Part shown: positions 1-6,506 of the stretch, in pieces
Position numbering within the stretch: the first letter of the stretch is position 1
How the letters are laid out: each line of letters begins with the position of its first letter
Origin: Opitutia bacterium
Lineage (GTDB): Bacteria; Verrucomicrobiota; Verrucomicrobiia; Opitutales; Seribacteraceae
Direction of reading: 5' to 3'
DNA: 7,221 nucleotides
Assembly (NCBI GenBank): GCA_002692605.1
Contig: NZLE01000080.1
Span: forward strand, 1 to 7,221
The notes under the pieces: model-generated
The model's database searches: none
Seen by the model: the letters and a program-made list of their open reading frames with translations, nothing else
What the model was told of the DNA's origin: nothing
Position numbers and translations under genes: made by a program

Positions 1-677
1 AAATCAAGCTTTTTGACTAGCTTATCGATGTTGGAATTCTCAGGAAAAACCGCTGCTTTCCGAGTTCGCTTAAACAAATCTCCCAAGGTTTTCAGAAATG
101 CCTGCGAATCGTCATATTGATCCACGTGGTCCCATTCGCAATTCAAGGCCAAGGTATAATCCGGGGCAAATCCATCAATCGTTCCATCGCTTTCGTCCAC
201 CTCAAGAACGACCCAAGACGAGCGGTTGAATTCTGCTGGTGGAAGAACATCCTCTTTAAATCGCCCGCCCACCAGATAAGAAAATGGAAAATCAATTTGC
301 TTAAGCCCCCAAACCAACATTCCCGTGGCGCTGGTTTTGCCGTGACTACCGACCACAATGACCGTTCGCTTGCCCTCCAGCAATCGGCTTACGAACTCCC
401 CCCTTCGATAAATCGGTACACTTTGCCGTCGAAAGAATCCCACTCGATCATCGGTCTCACCGATGGCACTCGAACGGATTACGCAATCAGGTTTCCTCGT
501 AGGAGTGGCTTCGCTAAGCACGGTGATTCCCGCATCTATCATCATCGAACGCAAAGGTTCGCAAAAACGATCGTCATATGCCTCAACGCTCACCCCAGCC
601 CCGTGCAAATAAAGAGCCAAGGGGGCCATTCCCATGCCACTGGCGCCAAGTAGAAGAACTGTTTTGGGTTCGATCAT
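1..677 (-). CDS. murC: UDP-N-acetylmuramate--L-alanine ligase (MurC), 5' part, runs off the window
   Basis: MurC is a cytoplasmic, ATP-dependent ligase that adds L-alanine to UDP-MurNAc, the first amino acid of the peptidoglycan stem. The frame starts at the ATG at 677..675 and stays open for 225 codons to the window edge, about half of a usual MurC. Visible parts, read by translating the minus strand: an N-terminal glycine-rich nucleotide loop LLLGASGMGMAPLA (about residues 8-21), a P-loop GSHGKTSATGML near residues 109-120, EVDESDG near 156, and a Mur-ligase NCEWDHVDQYDD near 177. The start codon shares ATGA with the murG stop, so translation is probably coupled. No good Shine-Dalgarno sequence is seen at normal spacing. 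The N-terminal loop differs from the common GIGGxGM form. The related recycling ligase Mpl is an alternative, but the place directly after murG favours MurC. Confidence 0.92.
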   Translation of the reverse strand, partial: MIEPKTVLLLGASGMGMAPLALYLHGAGVSVEAYDDRFCEPLRSMMIDAGITVLSEATPTRKPDCVIRSSAIGETDDRVGFFRRQSVPIYRRGEFVSRLLEGKRTVIVVGSHGKTSATGMLVWGLKQIDFPFSYLVGGRFKEDVLPPAEFNRSSWVVLEVDESDGTIDGFAPDYTLALNCEWDHVDQYDDSQAFLKTLGDLFKRTRKAAVFPENSNIDKLVKKLD

Positions 678-1813
678 GAAATTACGCGCAAGGATCCTTG
701 CTGAAGGCCTTCAACCAATGGTTTTTCATTCAAACACTGGGATATGTCACTCACCATCCTGTCGGCTGCGTCTCCCTCATCCAGAGAAAACAAATTTCTA
801 CGTAGAATTGCTCGAAACTCCTCGTTGAACATCACTTCGCGGACCTCTTCCATCATCGATGTTGTCAAATCTTTCTCTTCGCAAACGATAGCCCCTCCCT
901 TGCCTTCCAGAAAATTCGCATTCAGGAATTGATGGTTATCCGCGGCATGGGGATAGGGCACCAGAATGGATGGTACTCGACAGCGAACGATTTCAGCGAT
1001 TGCACCAGCTCCTGCTCGAGAAATGACCAAGTCCGCGGCGGAAAGCACGACGTTCATCTCATCCGTAAACGAAACGAAACGACTGGTCACGGTTTGCCCG
1101 TTCGGGCCATCCAATTGCACCACTCCGGAACTCTCCTTATTCATTCCGGTCAGGCAGTAAATGGAAATACCCTCATCCGCCAAAGCGGTTAAATTCCCTT
1201 TCACCCATTTGTTCAAGGAAGAAGCTCCTTGGCTTCCTCCCAGAACAACCAGCAAGCGATCTCTTAAGGAAATACCCAACTGCTTGCGAGCGCGCTCTCT
1301 AGGCAAACGGCGGAATTCCTGTCGCAGAGGATAACCCATGTTTCGAACGATCTCTGGTGAAATCCCCTTCATCCTCATTCCTTCCGGCAAGTAAACGCGA
1401 GTGGAACGCTTGGCCAAAAACCGTACGGCTTTTCCCACCGCTCTGTTTGCTTCGTGGATAAATATGGGGATGCCCTTGGATCGTGCGGCCATAGCCGGAC
1501 CAAAAGTTGAAAATCCACCAAACCCAATGAGAGCATCAGCCCCAACCTTCCTGTAAAATGACTGAGAACGGAGAAACGAGCTCAGAAAGCCTTTTCCAAA
1601 TTTCATTACGCCGAGAGGCGTCCTTATAAGTGGCGCGCCGGGCATCGGTTCGAAACTGAGTTTCGGATACTTGCTGGACAATCGGGTATCGACGGATTTC
1701 TGACTGATAAAGAGCCAACAGGGATAACCTTTTTCCTCCAAGCTCTGTGCCAAGGCAATTCCCGGAGTCAAATGCCCGCCCGTCCCACCGCATGCAATGA
1801 CAATGTTTCTCAT
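674..1813 (-). CDS. murG: Undecaprenyldiphospho-muramoylpentapeptide beta-N-acetylglucosaminyltransferase (MurG)
   Basis: MurG transfers GlcNAc from UDP-GlcNAc to lipid I to make lipid II, at the inner face of the cytoplasmic membrane (GT-B fold, GT28). The 379-residue product is slightly longer than E. coli MurG (about 355). Signatures in order: GGTGGH at 9-14 with the conserved His14, GFGGF at 97-101, HEAN at 120-123 where many homologues have HEQN, the third glycine loop GGSQGAS at 192-198, SRAGAGAIAEI at 265-275 containing the probable UDP-GlcNAc-contacting Glu274, and PYPHAADNHQ at 286-295. The ATG start overlaps the ftsW stop by ATGA (1813..1810) and the stop overlaps the murC start in the same way. 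Only a weak purine run (AAGAGA) precedes the start, which fits translational coupling to ftsW. The last 20 or so residues look like a non-conserved tail. Confidence 0.98.
   Translation of the reverse strand: MRNIVIACGGTGGHLTPGIALAQSLEEKGYPCWLFISQKSVDTRLSSKYPKLSFEPMPGAPLIRTPLGVMKFGKGFLSSFLRSQSFYRKVGADALIGFGGFSTFGPAMAARSKGIPIFIHEANRAVGKAVRFLAKRSTRVYLPEGMRMKGISPEIVRNMGYPLRQEFRRLPRERARKQLGISLRDRLLVVLGGSQGASSLNKWVKGNLTALADEGISIYCLTGMNKESSGVVQLDGPNGQTVTSRFVSFTDEMNVVLSAADLVISRAGAGAIAEIVRCRVPSILVPYPHAADNHQFLNANFLEGKGGAIVCEEKDLTTSMMEEVREVMFNEEFRAILRRNLFSLDEGDAADRMVSDISQCLNEKPLVEGLQQGSLRVIS
688..701. repeat. 14-base perfect palindrome at the 3' end of murG
   Basis: GCAAGGATCCTTGC is its own reverse complement. 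It lies in the last codons of murG, 10 bases before the murC start. As RNA it could fold into a 5-pair stem with a GAUC loop that includes the only AAGGA-like element upstream of murC. Confidence 0.45.
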
Positions 1814-2946
1814 AATTCTCTTGGATGAAGGGTTTTTGGATTATCCCATCGCCTGAATACGTTTACGATCAGTCCGAGGAAGATGAAAGTTACCATGAGG
1901 TTGGATCCCCCGTAACTTATGAACGGCAACGACATGCCCTTCGTAGGCATGGAACCCGTCACTACACCCATATTTATGATCGCTTGGAGACTGACGAAAA
2001 GTATGGAACCCATAGCCACCAAATATTCGTACATGCGAGGTGCCTGTCGAAGTCGCCAATAAACGAATCCAAAAAGAAAAACGAAACAAAGAACGATCGT
2101 GAAAGTACAGAGGAGTCCAAGCTCCTCACCAATTACTGGAAAAATAAAATCCGTGTGAGCTTCGGGCAAGAAGTGCATTTGTTGCCTGCCCATTCCCAAA
2201 CCTACGCCATCAACGCCTCCCACTCCGAATGCGAGCATCCCTTGCCATAACTGATAAGCGCTGTCGTCCGCATTCGCCTCCACGTCGAGAAAGGAGGTCA
2301 CGCGACGAATCCGATGAGGGTCGAAGTAAACCAGAGCCGAAAATCCCGCTACGGCCAAGCCCGCGACCGGAAGCAACCACTTCAAGCTCGTTCCTGCCTG
2401 AAACATCATGGTGGCGGCAACCGCTCCACAGAGAAAACAAGTTCCGAAATCCGGTTGAAGAATAATAAGACCGCAAACCGCTCCGGTAATCATTGAGGGA
2501 AGCAGGAATCCCAACCAGAATGTCCCGGTGTGTCGTTGACGAGAGGAAAAATAATAAGCCAAAACCAAAACCAATCCAATCTTGGCAAACTCAGAAGGCT
2601 GAACTCTCAGGCTCCCCAAACCAATCCATCTCTGTGCTCCATTGACTTTTACTCCAATCCCCGGAACCAAGGTCAGAGCCAGGGCAACCAAACACAGTCC
2701 GAAAACCAACCATGTCTTTCGACCAAGCCAATCAAGATTAATGAACGAAACGTAGAGCCCAAGCCCCAAGGACAAAACCACCCAAACGATTTGCTTGATC
2801 AAAAGTTGTTCGGCTCCTCGGACGGCTCCTGCGCTAAAAAGCATGACCAAGCCCAAAGTCGTCAAACTAAGGGCAACCGCAAGTACATATACGGAAACCC
2901 AATTGGTTGCTCTTGATACGGATTGACTTAAAGTTGCCTGCGCCAC
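1810..2946 (-). CDS. ftsW: Septal peptidoglycan glycosyltransferase FtsW (SEDS family)
   Basis: FtsW polymerises lipid II into glycan strands at the division septum, working with a class B penicillin-binding protein (FtsI). The 378-residue product shows about ten hydrophobic segments (roughly 17-39, 47-68, 76-95, 116-133, 143-162, 165-183, 188-207, 271-297, 306-330, 343-365). SEDS signatures: NGAQRWI at 102-108, QPSEFAK at 116-122, LQPDFGT at 163-169, then the extracytoplasmic loop with GLGMGRQQMHFLPEAHTDF. Asp266 in that loop matches the proposed catalytic Asp of the family (Asp297 in E. coli FtsW). The C-terminal motif is TKGMSLPFISYGGSNL at 335-350. A position next to murG, and the wording of this last motif, favour FtsW over RodA. 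The start is GTG at 2946..2944: an in-frame TGA lies 11 codons upstream, and the first Met (34) would remove most of the first membrane segment. Confidence 0.97.
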   Translation of the reverse strand: MAQATLSQSVSRATNWVSVYVLAVALSLTTLGLVMLFSAGAVRGAEQLLIKQIVWVVLSLGLGLYVSFINLDWLGRKTWLVFGLCLVALALTLVPGIGVKVNGAQRWIGLGSLRVQPSEFAKIGLVLVLAYYFSSRQRHTGTFWLGFLLPSMITGAVCGLIILQPDFGTCFLCGAVAATMMFQAGTSLKWLLPVAGLAVAGFSALVYFDPHRIRRVTSFLDVEANADDSAYQLWQGMLAFGVGGVDGVGLGMGRQQMHFLPEAHTDFIFPVIGEELGLLCTFTIVLCFVFLFGFVYWRLRQAPRMYEYLVAMGSILFVSLQAIINMGVVTGSMPTKGMSLPFISYGGSNLMVTFIFLGLIVNVFRRWDNPKTLHPREL

Positions 2947-2951
2947 CCTTT

Positions 2952-2964
2952 CCCTTCCACCTCC
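2952..2964 (-). promoter_or_regulatory. Purine-rich ribosome binding region for ftsW (GTG start)
   Basis: The minus strand reads GGAGGTGGAAGGG here. GGAGGT ends 12 bases before the GTG at 2946, and the second element, GGAAGGG, ends 5 bases before it. Either could pair with the 16S rRNA tail. This run, and the absence of an in-frame ATG nearby, decide the GTG start. Confidence 0.65.
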
Positions 2965-2987
2965 ACGATTTTCAAAAATTCATTCAC

Positions 2988-4046
2988 TCAAGGGTTTTCA
3001 GGAGCATCTATGATCGGACGTTCCTCCACTTGACCCTTAAAGAAATCCTGTACGCTTGAGTCTTCGCTCTCAGGAGAAACGGGTACGATGGGTGCCTGCT
3101 CCGAACCGGAATCAATTTCCTCAACTGGAATTGATTCGTTCGTCGTTTTAGAGACAATTAACTTCTGACCAACTCTAATCTTTCCGGCATCAGCCAGGTT
3201 GTTCCATTCCATGATTTGCCGAACGCTCGTTCCGTGAATGGCGGCAATTCTGGTTAGGTTATCCCCCTTCTTGACTTCATAGGAAGTAGCGCCGGAAGGT
3301 ACGATAGGAGCAGGCGCGACAGGTGTTGGATCCACTCCGACTGCAGGAATCTGCAAAGTTTGACCAGGTCGAATGATCGAATCTTTCGTTAATGCGTTCG
3401 CTTGCATAAGAGCCGAAAGACTCACCCGATTATTTCTTGCAATTCGAGATAGAGAATCTCCCTTCGACACGATGTAGGTATTGCCTACTCCGGTTGCGGC
3501 AGCGGATGGCGAAGTATTCACTACAGGGGCTTGGGATGCCTGCGGAACTCCTACGGGAATCATAATTTCCTGGCCAATGGACAACTTCGAACTCTTGTCC
3601 AAATTCGGATTCGAACCAAGAAGATCGTTCATAGAGAGACCGTTTTTACGAGCGATACCCCAGAGGGTATCTCCCCTCTGGATCTTGTATATGCTTAGAT
3701 CGGAGGGTCGCAGATTAATCTTATCCTTGGTTTCCTCAATGCCACTCACGGGACTTTCAAGACTTGGAGTGTCCGTATCCTCCTGACCCGGCACGATCAA
3801 ATCCCCGGATAGGGGTCTTGTCGGAGAGACGAAGGAGGGGGTGGGCGGAACCACTTCCTTATCCGACATATCTACTGGAGTTGTAACGCCTGTGTTGAAG
3901 GATGCGTCGGTCGATTCTTGCTCAACGGTCGGATCCTCTTCAACTTGCTCTTTAGGTACGGTTTGGCATCCGGGCTGGAACATCACGAGTAATATGACCG
4001 CGACGTGTAGTGAGAGGACGATTCCGAATATCTTTGTGAGTTTCAT
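2988..4046 (-). CDS. Exported protein with three LysM domains, possible lipoprotein, inserted between murD and ftsW
   Basis: This 352-residue protein has no recognised gene name. It begins with a basic n-region (MKLTK) and a hydrophobic stretch at about 6-23 followed by QPGC at 24-27. This could be a lipoprotein signal with Cys27 as the lipidated residue, but the box is unusual (Gln at -3, Pro at -2), so an uncleaved anchor is also possible. Residues 28-115 form a Pro/Thr/Glu/Asp-rich linker. Three LysM modules follow at about 118-166, 189-236 and 255-300, each with the x-x-GD-[TSN]-L-xx-IA core (RGDTLWGIA, KGDSLSRIA, KGDNLTRIA) and a GQxLxI-type end, joined by Ala/Pro/Val-rich linkers. An acidic tail (301-352) has no peptidase, amidase or glycosidase motif that I can see. 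LysM domains bind GlcNAc-containing glycan, so a non-enzymatic peptidoglycan-binding role in the periplasm is likely. The neighbours suggest a link to septal wall synthesis. Its junctions are the only gapped ones in this operon. Confidence 0.9.
   Translation of the reverse strand: MKLTKIFGIVLSLHVAVILLVMFQPGCQTVPKEQVEEDPTVEQESTDASFNTGVTTPVDMSDKEVVPPTPSFVSPTRPLSGDLIVPGQEDTDTPSLESPVSGIEETKDKINLRPSDLSIYKIQRGDTLWGIARKNGLSMNDLLGSNPNLDKSSKLSIGQEIMIPVGVPQASQAPVVNTSPSAAATGVGNTYIVSKGDSLSRIARNNRVSLSALMQANALTKDSIIRPGQTLQIPAVGVDPTPVAPAPIVPSGATSYEVKKGDNLTRIAAIHGTSVRQIMEWNNLADAGKIRVGQKLIVSKTTNESIPVEEIDSGSEQAPIVPVSPESEDSSVQDFFKGQVEERPIIDAPENP
3660..3681 (-). repeat. Inverted repeat / potential RNA hairpin in the first LysM module
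   Basis: The minus strand reads CCAGAGGG, six bases, CCCTCTGG: an 8-base GC-rich perfect stem over the codons of the RGDTLW core. The other two LysM modules do not carry the same repeat, so it is not required by the protein motif. No U-run follows. Confidence 0.45.
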
Positions 4047-4075
4047 AGTAGTATTCCTGGCTTGTATGGGATCAT
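4043..4075 (-). CDS. Possible 10-codon bridging mini-ORF between murD and the LysM gene
   Basis: On the minus strand an ATG at 4075..4073 overlaps the murD TGA (ATGA). It reads MIPYKPGILL and ends at a TGA (4045..4043) that overlaps the LysM gene's ATG, again as ATGA. No strong ribosome binding site of its own is visible. It may be a translational relay or simply chance, and there is no evidence that the peptide itself has a function. Confidence 0.3.
   Translation of the reverse strand: MIPYKPGILL
4054..4058 (-). promoter_or_regulatory. Shine-Dalgarno sequence for the LysM protein gene
   Basis: AGGAA on the minus strand lies 7 bases before the ATG at 4046, inside the 25-base gap after murD. 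It supports that start and suggests that the LysM gene can recruit ribosomes itself. The same bases fall inside the 10-codon frame that bridges the gap. Confidence 0.7.
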
Positions 4076-5364
4076 GTGAAGCATTCTTGCGTAGTGCCGT
4101 GGAGCTTGTTCTTCAAATCGAAAACGACCTCCATAAATTTTTTTCCTCTTTCCGCATAATTGCAATGGGTGTCAAAACTCGCAAAACCTGGGCTGAAAAG
4201 GATGGTGGATGGGGCAACTTCCGACCCATAGGCCTTCCCAACGGCTTCTTCCACTGATTGGCATATCTCATTGGGGAAACTCCTTTCATCGAACAAGCCC
4301 TTCATTCGATGACTGACTTCTCCAAACAAGAATGCCTTCCTTATTTTTTTGACGATTGATTCAACGAAAGAGTTTAAGTTTCCACCTTTAGACCTTCCAC
4401 CACCAATCCAAAAAATATCCCCTTCCATAGATTCGCATGCCGAAAGGGTGGCCGCGAAATTGGTCGCTTTCGAATCGTTCCAGAAAGACACGCCTTCCAA
4501 TTCGGCAATCTTTTTCAGCCTATGATCGTAACCACGATAATCTTTGATCAGGCTAAAGAATATGCGTTCACCGATACTTTCGCTTTGGCAAAAAGCATGA
4601 GCCAAAGCCAAGTTTTCCCTCTGAGGATAGGTGCTGAGAAAATGATTCTCGGGAAGTGGCAAGCCTTTTCCTTCGAACCTCGATATAACTTTGCATGCTT
4701 CCGGCATTTTCAAACGAAGTTCCTTAAATCCCTTGGCAACGCTCTCTCCCACCCAAGAGCATCCGCTGCATTGATTCAACAGGTTTGCCTTTGCCAAAAA
4801 ATAATCTTCCATCGAGCTGTGATGATCCAAGTGATCATCACTAAAATTCGTCCATAGTACGGAACGGGGCTTCAGGTTGCTAAGCCTTTCTGCCTGAAAT
4901 GAACTCGTTTCCAAAAACACCGTTGCCCGGGGATCAATTCCGCTCGCCACTGCCTCACTTAAGGAGAGACCAATGTTCCCAGCCGAGACAAAGGGTTTAT
5001 GCAGTTTATCCCAAATATGAGCGAGTAGAGAAGTAAGAGTGGTTTTTCCATTGGTTCCCGTTATCGAGACGATAGGGGAAGACAGAAAACAAAATGCGAA
5101 GTCCAATTCGGTCAAAAGTATCTTTTTGTAATCTAACGCTAACCTAACCCATGGATGATCCTTGCGAAACCCTGGGCTAATCACGATTACAGAGGAACTT
5201 TTAGCAGCATATTCGTCAAAAAGCTCGCCCTTTTCATCAAACACTCTTCCCTCCCACTTCAGGGTTTCCAGCAAGCGTCGAACACCTCTTCCACTTACTC
5301 CGTCACCTAAGATTGCAACAGGTTTGGATCGCATGGATCGCCAATTGAGCAGCGGTCCCTTCAT
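4072..5364 (-). CDS. murD: UDP-N-acetylmuramoylalanine--D-glutamate ligase (MurD)
   Basis: MurD is the cytoplasmic ligase that adds D-glutamate to UDP-MurNAc-L-Ala using ATP. From the chosen start it has 430 residues, close to E. coli MurD (438). Motifs in order: an N-terminal Rossmann-like loop GDGVSG (20-25), SPGF, the P-loop GTNGKTT (103-109), SAGNIG (127-132), ETSSFQ (152-157), NFSDDHLDHH (173-182), Lys192 in YFLAK as the likely carbamylated lysine, GYDHRLK (278-284), NDSKATN (296-302), WIGGGRSKGG (319-328), then SPGFASFD (391-398) and NYAERGKKF (402-410) in the C-terminal domain. The frame is open to an ATG at 5448, but that would overlap mraY by 88 bases. The ATG at 5364 forms ATGA with the mraY stop, like other junctions here, so it is preferred. 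A third candidate ATG at 5334 has no ribosome binding site. Small departures from the usual text (ETSSFQ for ELSSFQ, SPGFASFD for SPACASFD) do not remove core residues. Confidence 0.96.
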   Translation of the reverse strand: MKGPLLNWRSMRSKPVAILGDGVSGRGVRRLLETLKWEGRVFDEKGELFDEYAAKSSSVIVISPGFRKDHPWVRLALDYKKILLTELDFAFCFLSSPIVSITGTNGKTTLTSLLAHIWDKLHKPFVSAGNIGLSLSEAVASGIDPRATVFLETSSFQAERLSNLKPRSVLWTNFSDDHLDHHSSMEDYFLAKANLLNQCSGCSWVGESVAKGFKELRLKMPEACKVISRFEGKGLPLPENHFLSTYPQRENLALAHAFCQSESIGERIFFSLIKDYRGYDHRLKKIAELEGVSFWNDSKATNFAATLSACESMEGDIFWIGGGRSKGGNLNSFVESIVKKIRKAFLFGEVSHRMKGLFDERSFPNEICQSVEEAVGKAYGSEVAPSTILFSPGFASFDTHCNYAERGKKFMEVVFDLKNKLHGTTQECFT

Positions 5365-6506
5365 CTGATCTTCAGAGTGGCCAACCCTAAAATGGCAAAA
5401 AGAAGGGACAAAATCCAAAATCGAATGACAACTTTGGTTTCTTTCCATCCCTTTAATTCGAAATGATGGTGGATGGGAGACATTCTGAATATTCGCTTCC
5501 CGCGGGTTTTAAACGACGCGACTTGGAGAATGACCGAACCAGCTTCGATCACGAAAATTCCACCCACGATAATCAAGGTCAAAGGTTGGTGGATCATGAG
5601 AGCGATAATTCCAATCAAACCACCGATAGCCAAAGAGCCCGTATCGCCCATGAACATTTCCGCAGGATGAGCATTATACCATAAGAATGCCAAACTTCCA
5701 CCCAGCAGCGCGGTGCATACGATAGCCAACTCTCCCGTACCCGGGACCCAACTAATCTTCAAATAGTCCGAGATGAGAAAATTTCCGGAAGCGTATGCCA
5801 TAATGGCATAAGTCAAAGCGACCGTCACGGTACATCCTATGGCCAAACCATCCAAACCATCCGTCAAATTAATTGCATTGCTCGATCCAGTAAGAGTAAT
5901 CAAGAAAAATAGGAATACCACGACGATGGGCATTAGTGGAACCGCTTGATGGGTTTCGTAACTGTAAAAGGGAATCCAGAACTCACGCATTTCCTGACTG
6001 CTTCCCACAGCTCTTTGATCAAAACCCGTTAAATTTTCGCTTAACGGTCCCAATAGTATGTAAAGAGCGATTGCAGTGGTTATGAATTGACCCAATAATT
6101 TGAACCGACCGGGTAGCCCTTTACTGTTTTTCTTGGAGACCTTGAGAAAATCATCCGCAAATCCCACCACGGTAAGCAGAGAGTAGGTGACGAGGGCTGT
6201 GATCACGTAAACGTTCGGTTCCGCCCAAAGAAGAATCGATATAAAGACGGATCCAAAAATCAACAAACCACCCATGGTGGGAGTCTTCGCCTTTTGCTCG
6301 TGCAAGTCCGCCAATTCTCCAACTTCATTTTTATCCCTAAATGCTTGCCTTGCTCCAAAGTCCTTTAGGAAACGAATCACTCTTGGTCCCAAAAAAAAGC
6401 CGATGACGAGAGCGCTCACTCCAGCAAAAATTGCACGGACGGATATGAATTGAAACAAACGAAGCGGACCAAACCAATCTTCCGCATACTGGAGGTAGCT
6501 CAACAT
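5361..6506 (-). CDS. mraY: Phospho-N-acetylmuramoyl-pentapeptide transferase (MraY)
   Basis: MraY transfers phospho-MurNAc-pentapeptide from UDP to undecaprenyl phosphate, giving lipid I at the inner face of the membrane. The 381-residue product is a little longer than E. coli MraY (360) and has about ten hydrophobic segments. Family signatures: KTPTMGG at 74-80, FADDF with the Asp118-Asp119 pair, NLTDGLDG at 203-210, WYNAHPAEMFMGDTGSLA with Asp278, and the MraY-specific histidine motif SPIHHHFE at 333-340. The extra length appears to lie mostly in the extracytoplasmic stretch at about 155-185 (between LLGPLSENL and LMPIVVV). The start overlaps the murF stop by 7 bases and has by far the best ribosome binding site in the window; the stop forms ATGA with murD. 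No missing residue or frame damage is seen. Confidence 0.98.
   Translation of the reverse strand: MLSYLQYAEDWFGPLRLFQFISVRAIFAGVSALVIGFFLGPRVIRFLKDFGARQAFRDKNEVGELADLHEQKAKTPTMGGLLIFGSVFISILLWAEPNVYVITALVTYSLLTVVGFADDFLKVSKKNSKGLPGRFKLLGQFITTAIALYILLGPLSENLTGFDQRAVGSSQEMREFWIPFYSYETHQAVPLMPIVVVFLFFLITLTGSSNAINLTDGLDGLAIGCTVTVALTYAIMAYASGNFLISDYLKISWVPGTGELAIVCTALLGGSLAFLWYNAHPAEMFMGDTGSLAIGGLIGIIALMIHQPLTLIIVGGIFVIEAGSVILQVASFKTRGKRIFRMSPIHHHFELKGWKETKVVIRFWILSLLFAILGLATLKIR

Noticed and set aside
117..653. A 178-codon plus-strand frame opposite murC
   Set aside because: It lies wholly antisense to a clear murC reading frame with Mur-ligase motifs, and its translation shows no recognisable domain.
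1825..2250. A 141-codon plus-strand frame opposite ftsW
   Set aside because: It is antisense to a strongly conserved ftsW and its translation is low-complexity and lacks any known motif.
2947..2987. A possible promoter or terminator in the LysM-ftsW gap
   Set aside because: No paired -35/-10 boxes at proper spacing and no stem followed by a U-run are visible. The gap is mostly a purine-rich ribosome binding region.
4819..4841. A 9-base perfect inverted repeat with a 5-base loop in murD
   Set aside because: It falls on the SDDHLDHH codons, where repeated Asp and His codons (GAT/CAT/CAC) naturally create complementarity.
5365..5448. An upstream ATG that would extend MurD by 28 residues
   Set aside because: It would overlap mraY by 88 bases, adds residues unlike any MurD N-terminus, and the ATGA start at 5364 matches the coupling pattern of the operon.
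5794..5810. A 17-base near-perfect palindrome (TATGCCAT-A-ATGGCATA) in mraY
   Set aside because: It encodes the membrane-segment residues YAIMAY, whose codons form the palindrome by themselves. It could resemble an operator, but it is deep inside a gene, far from any start.
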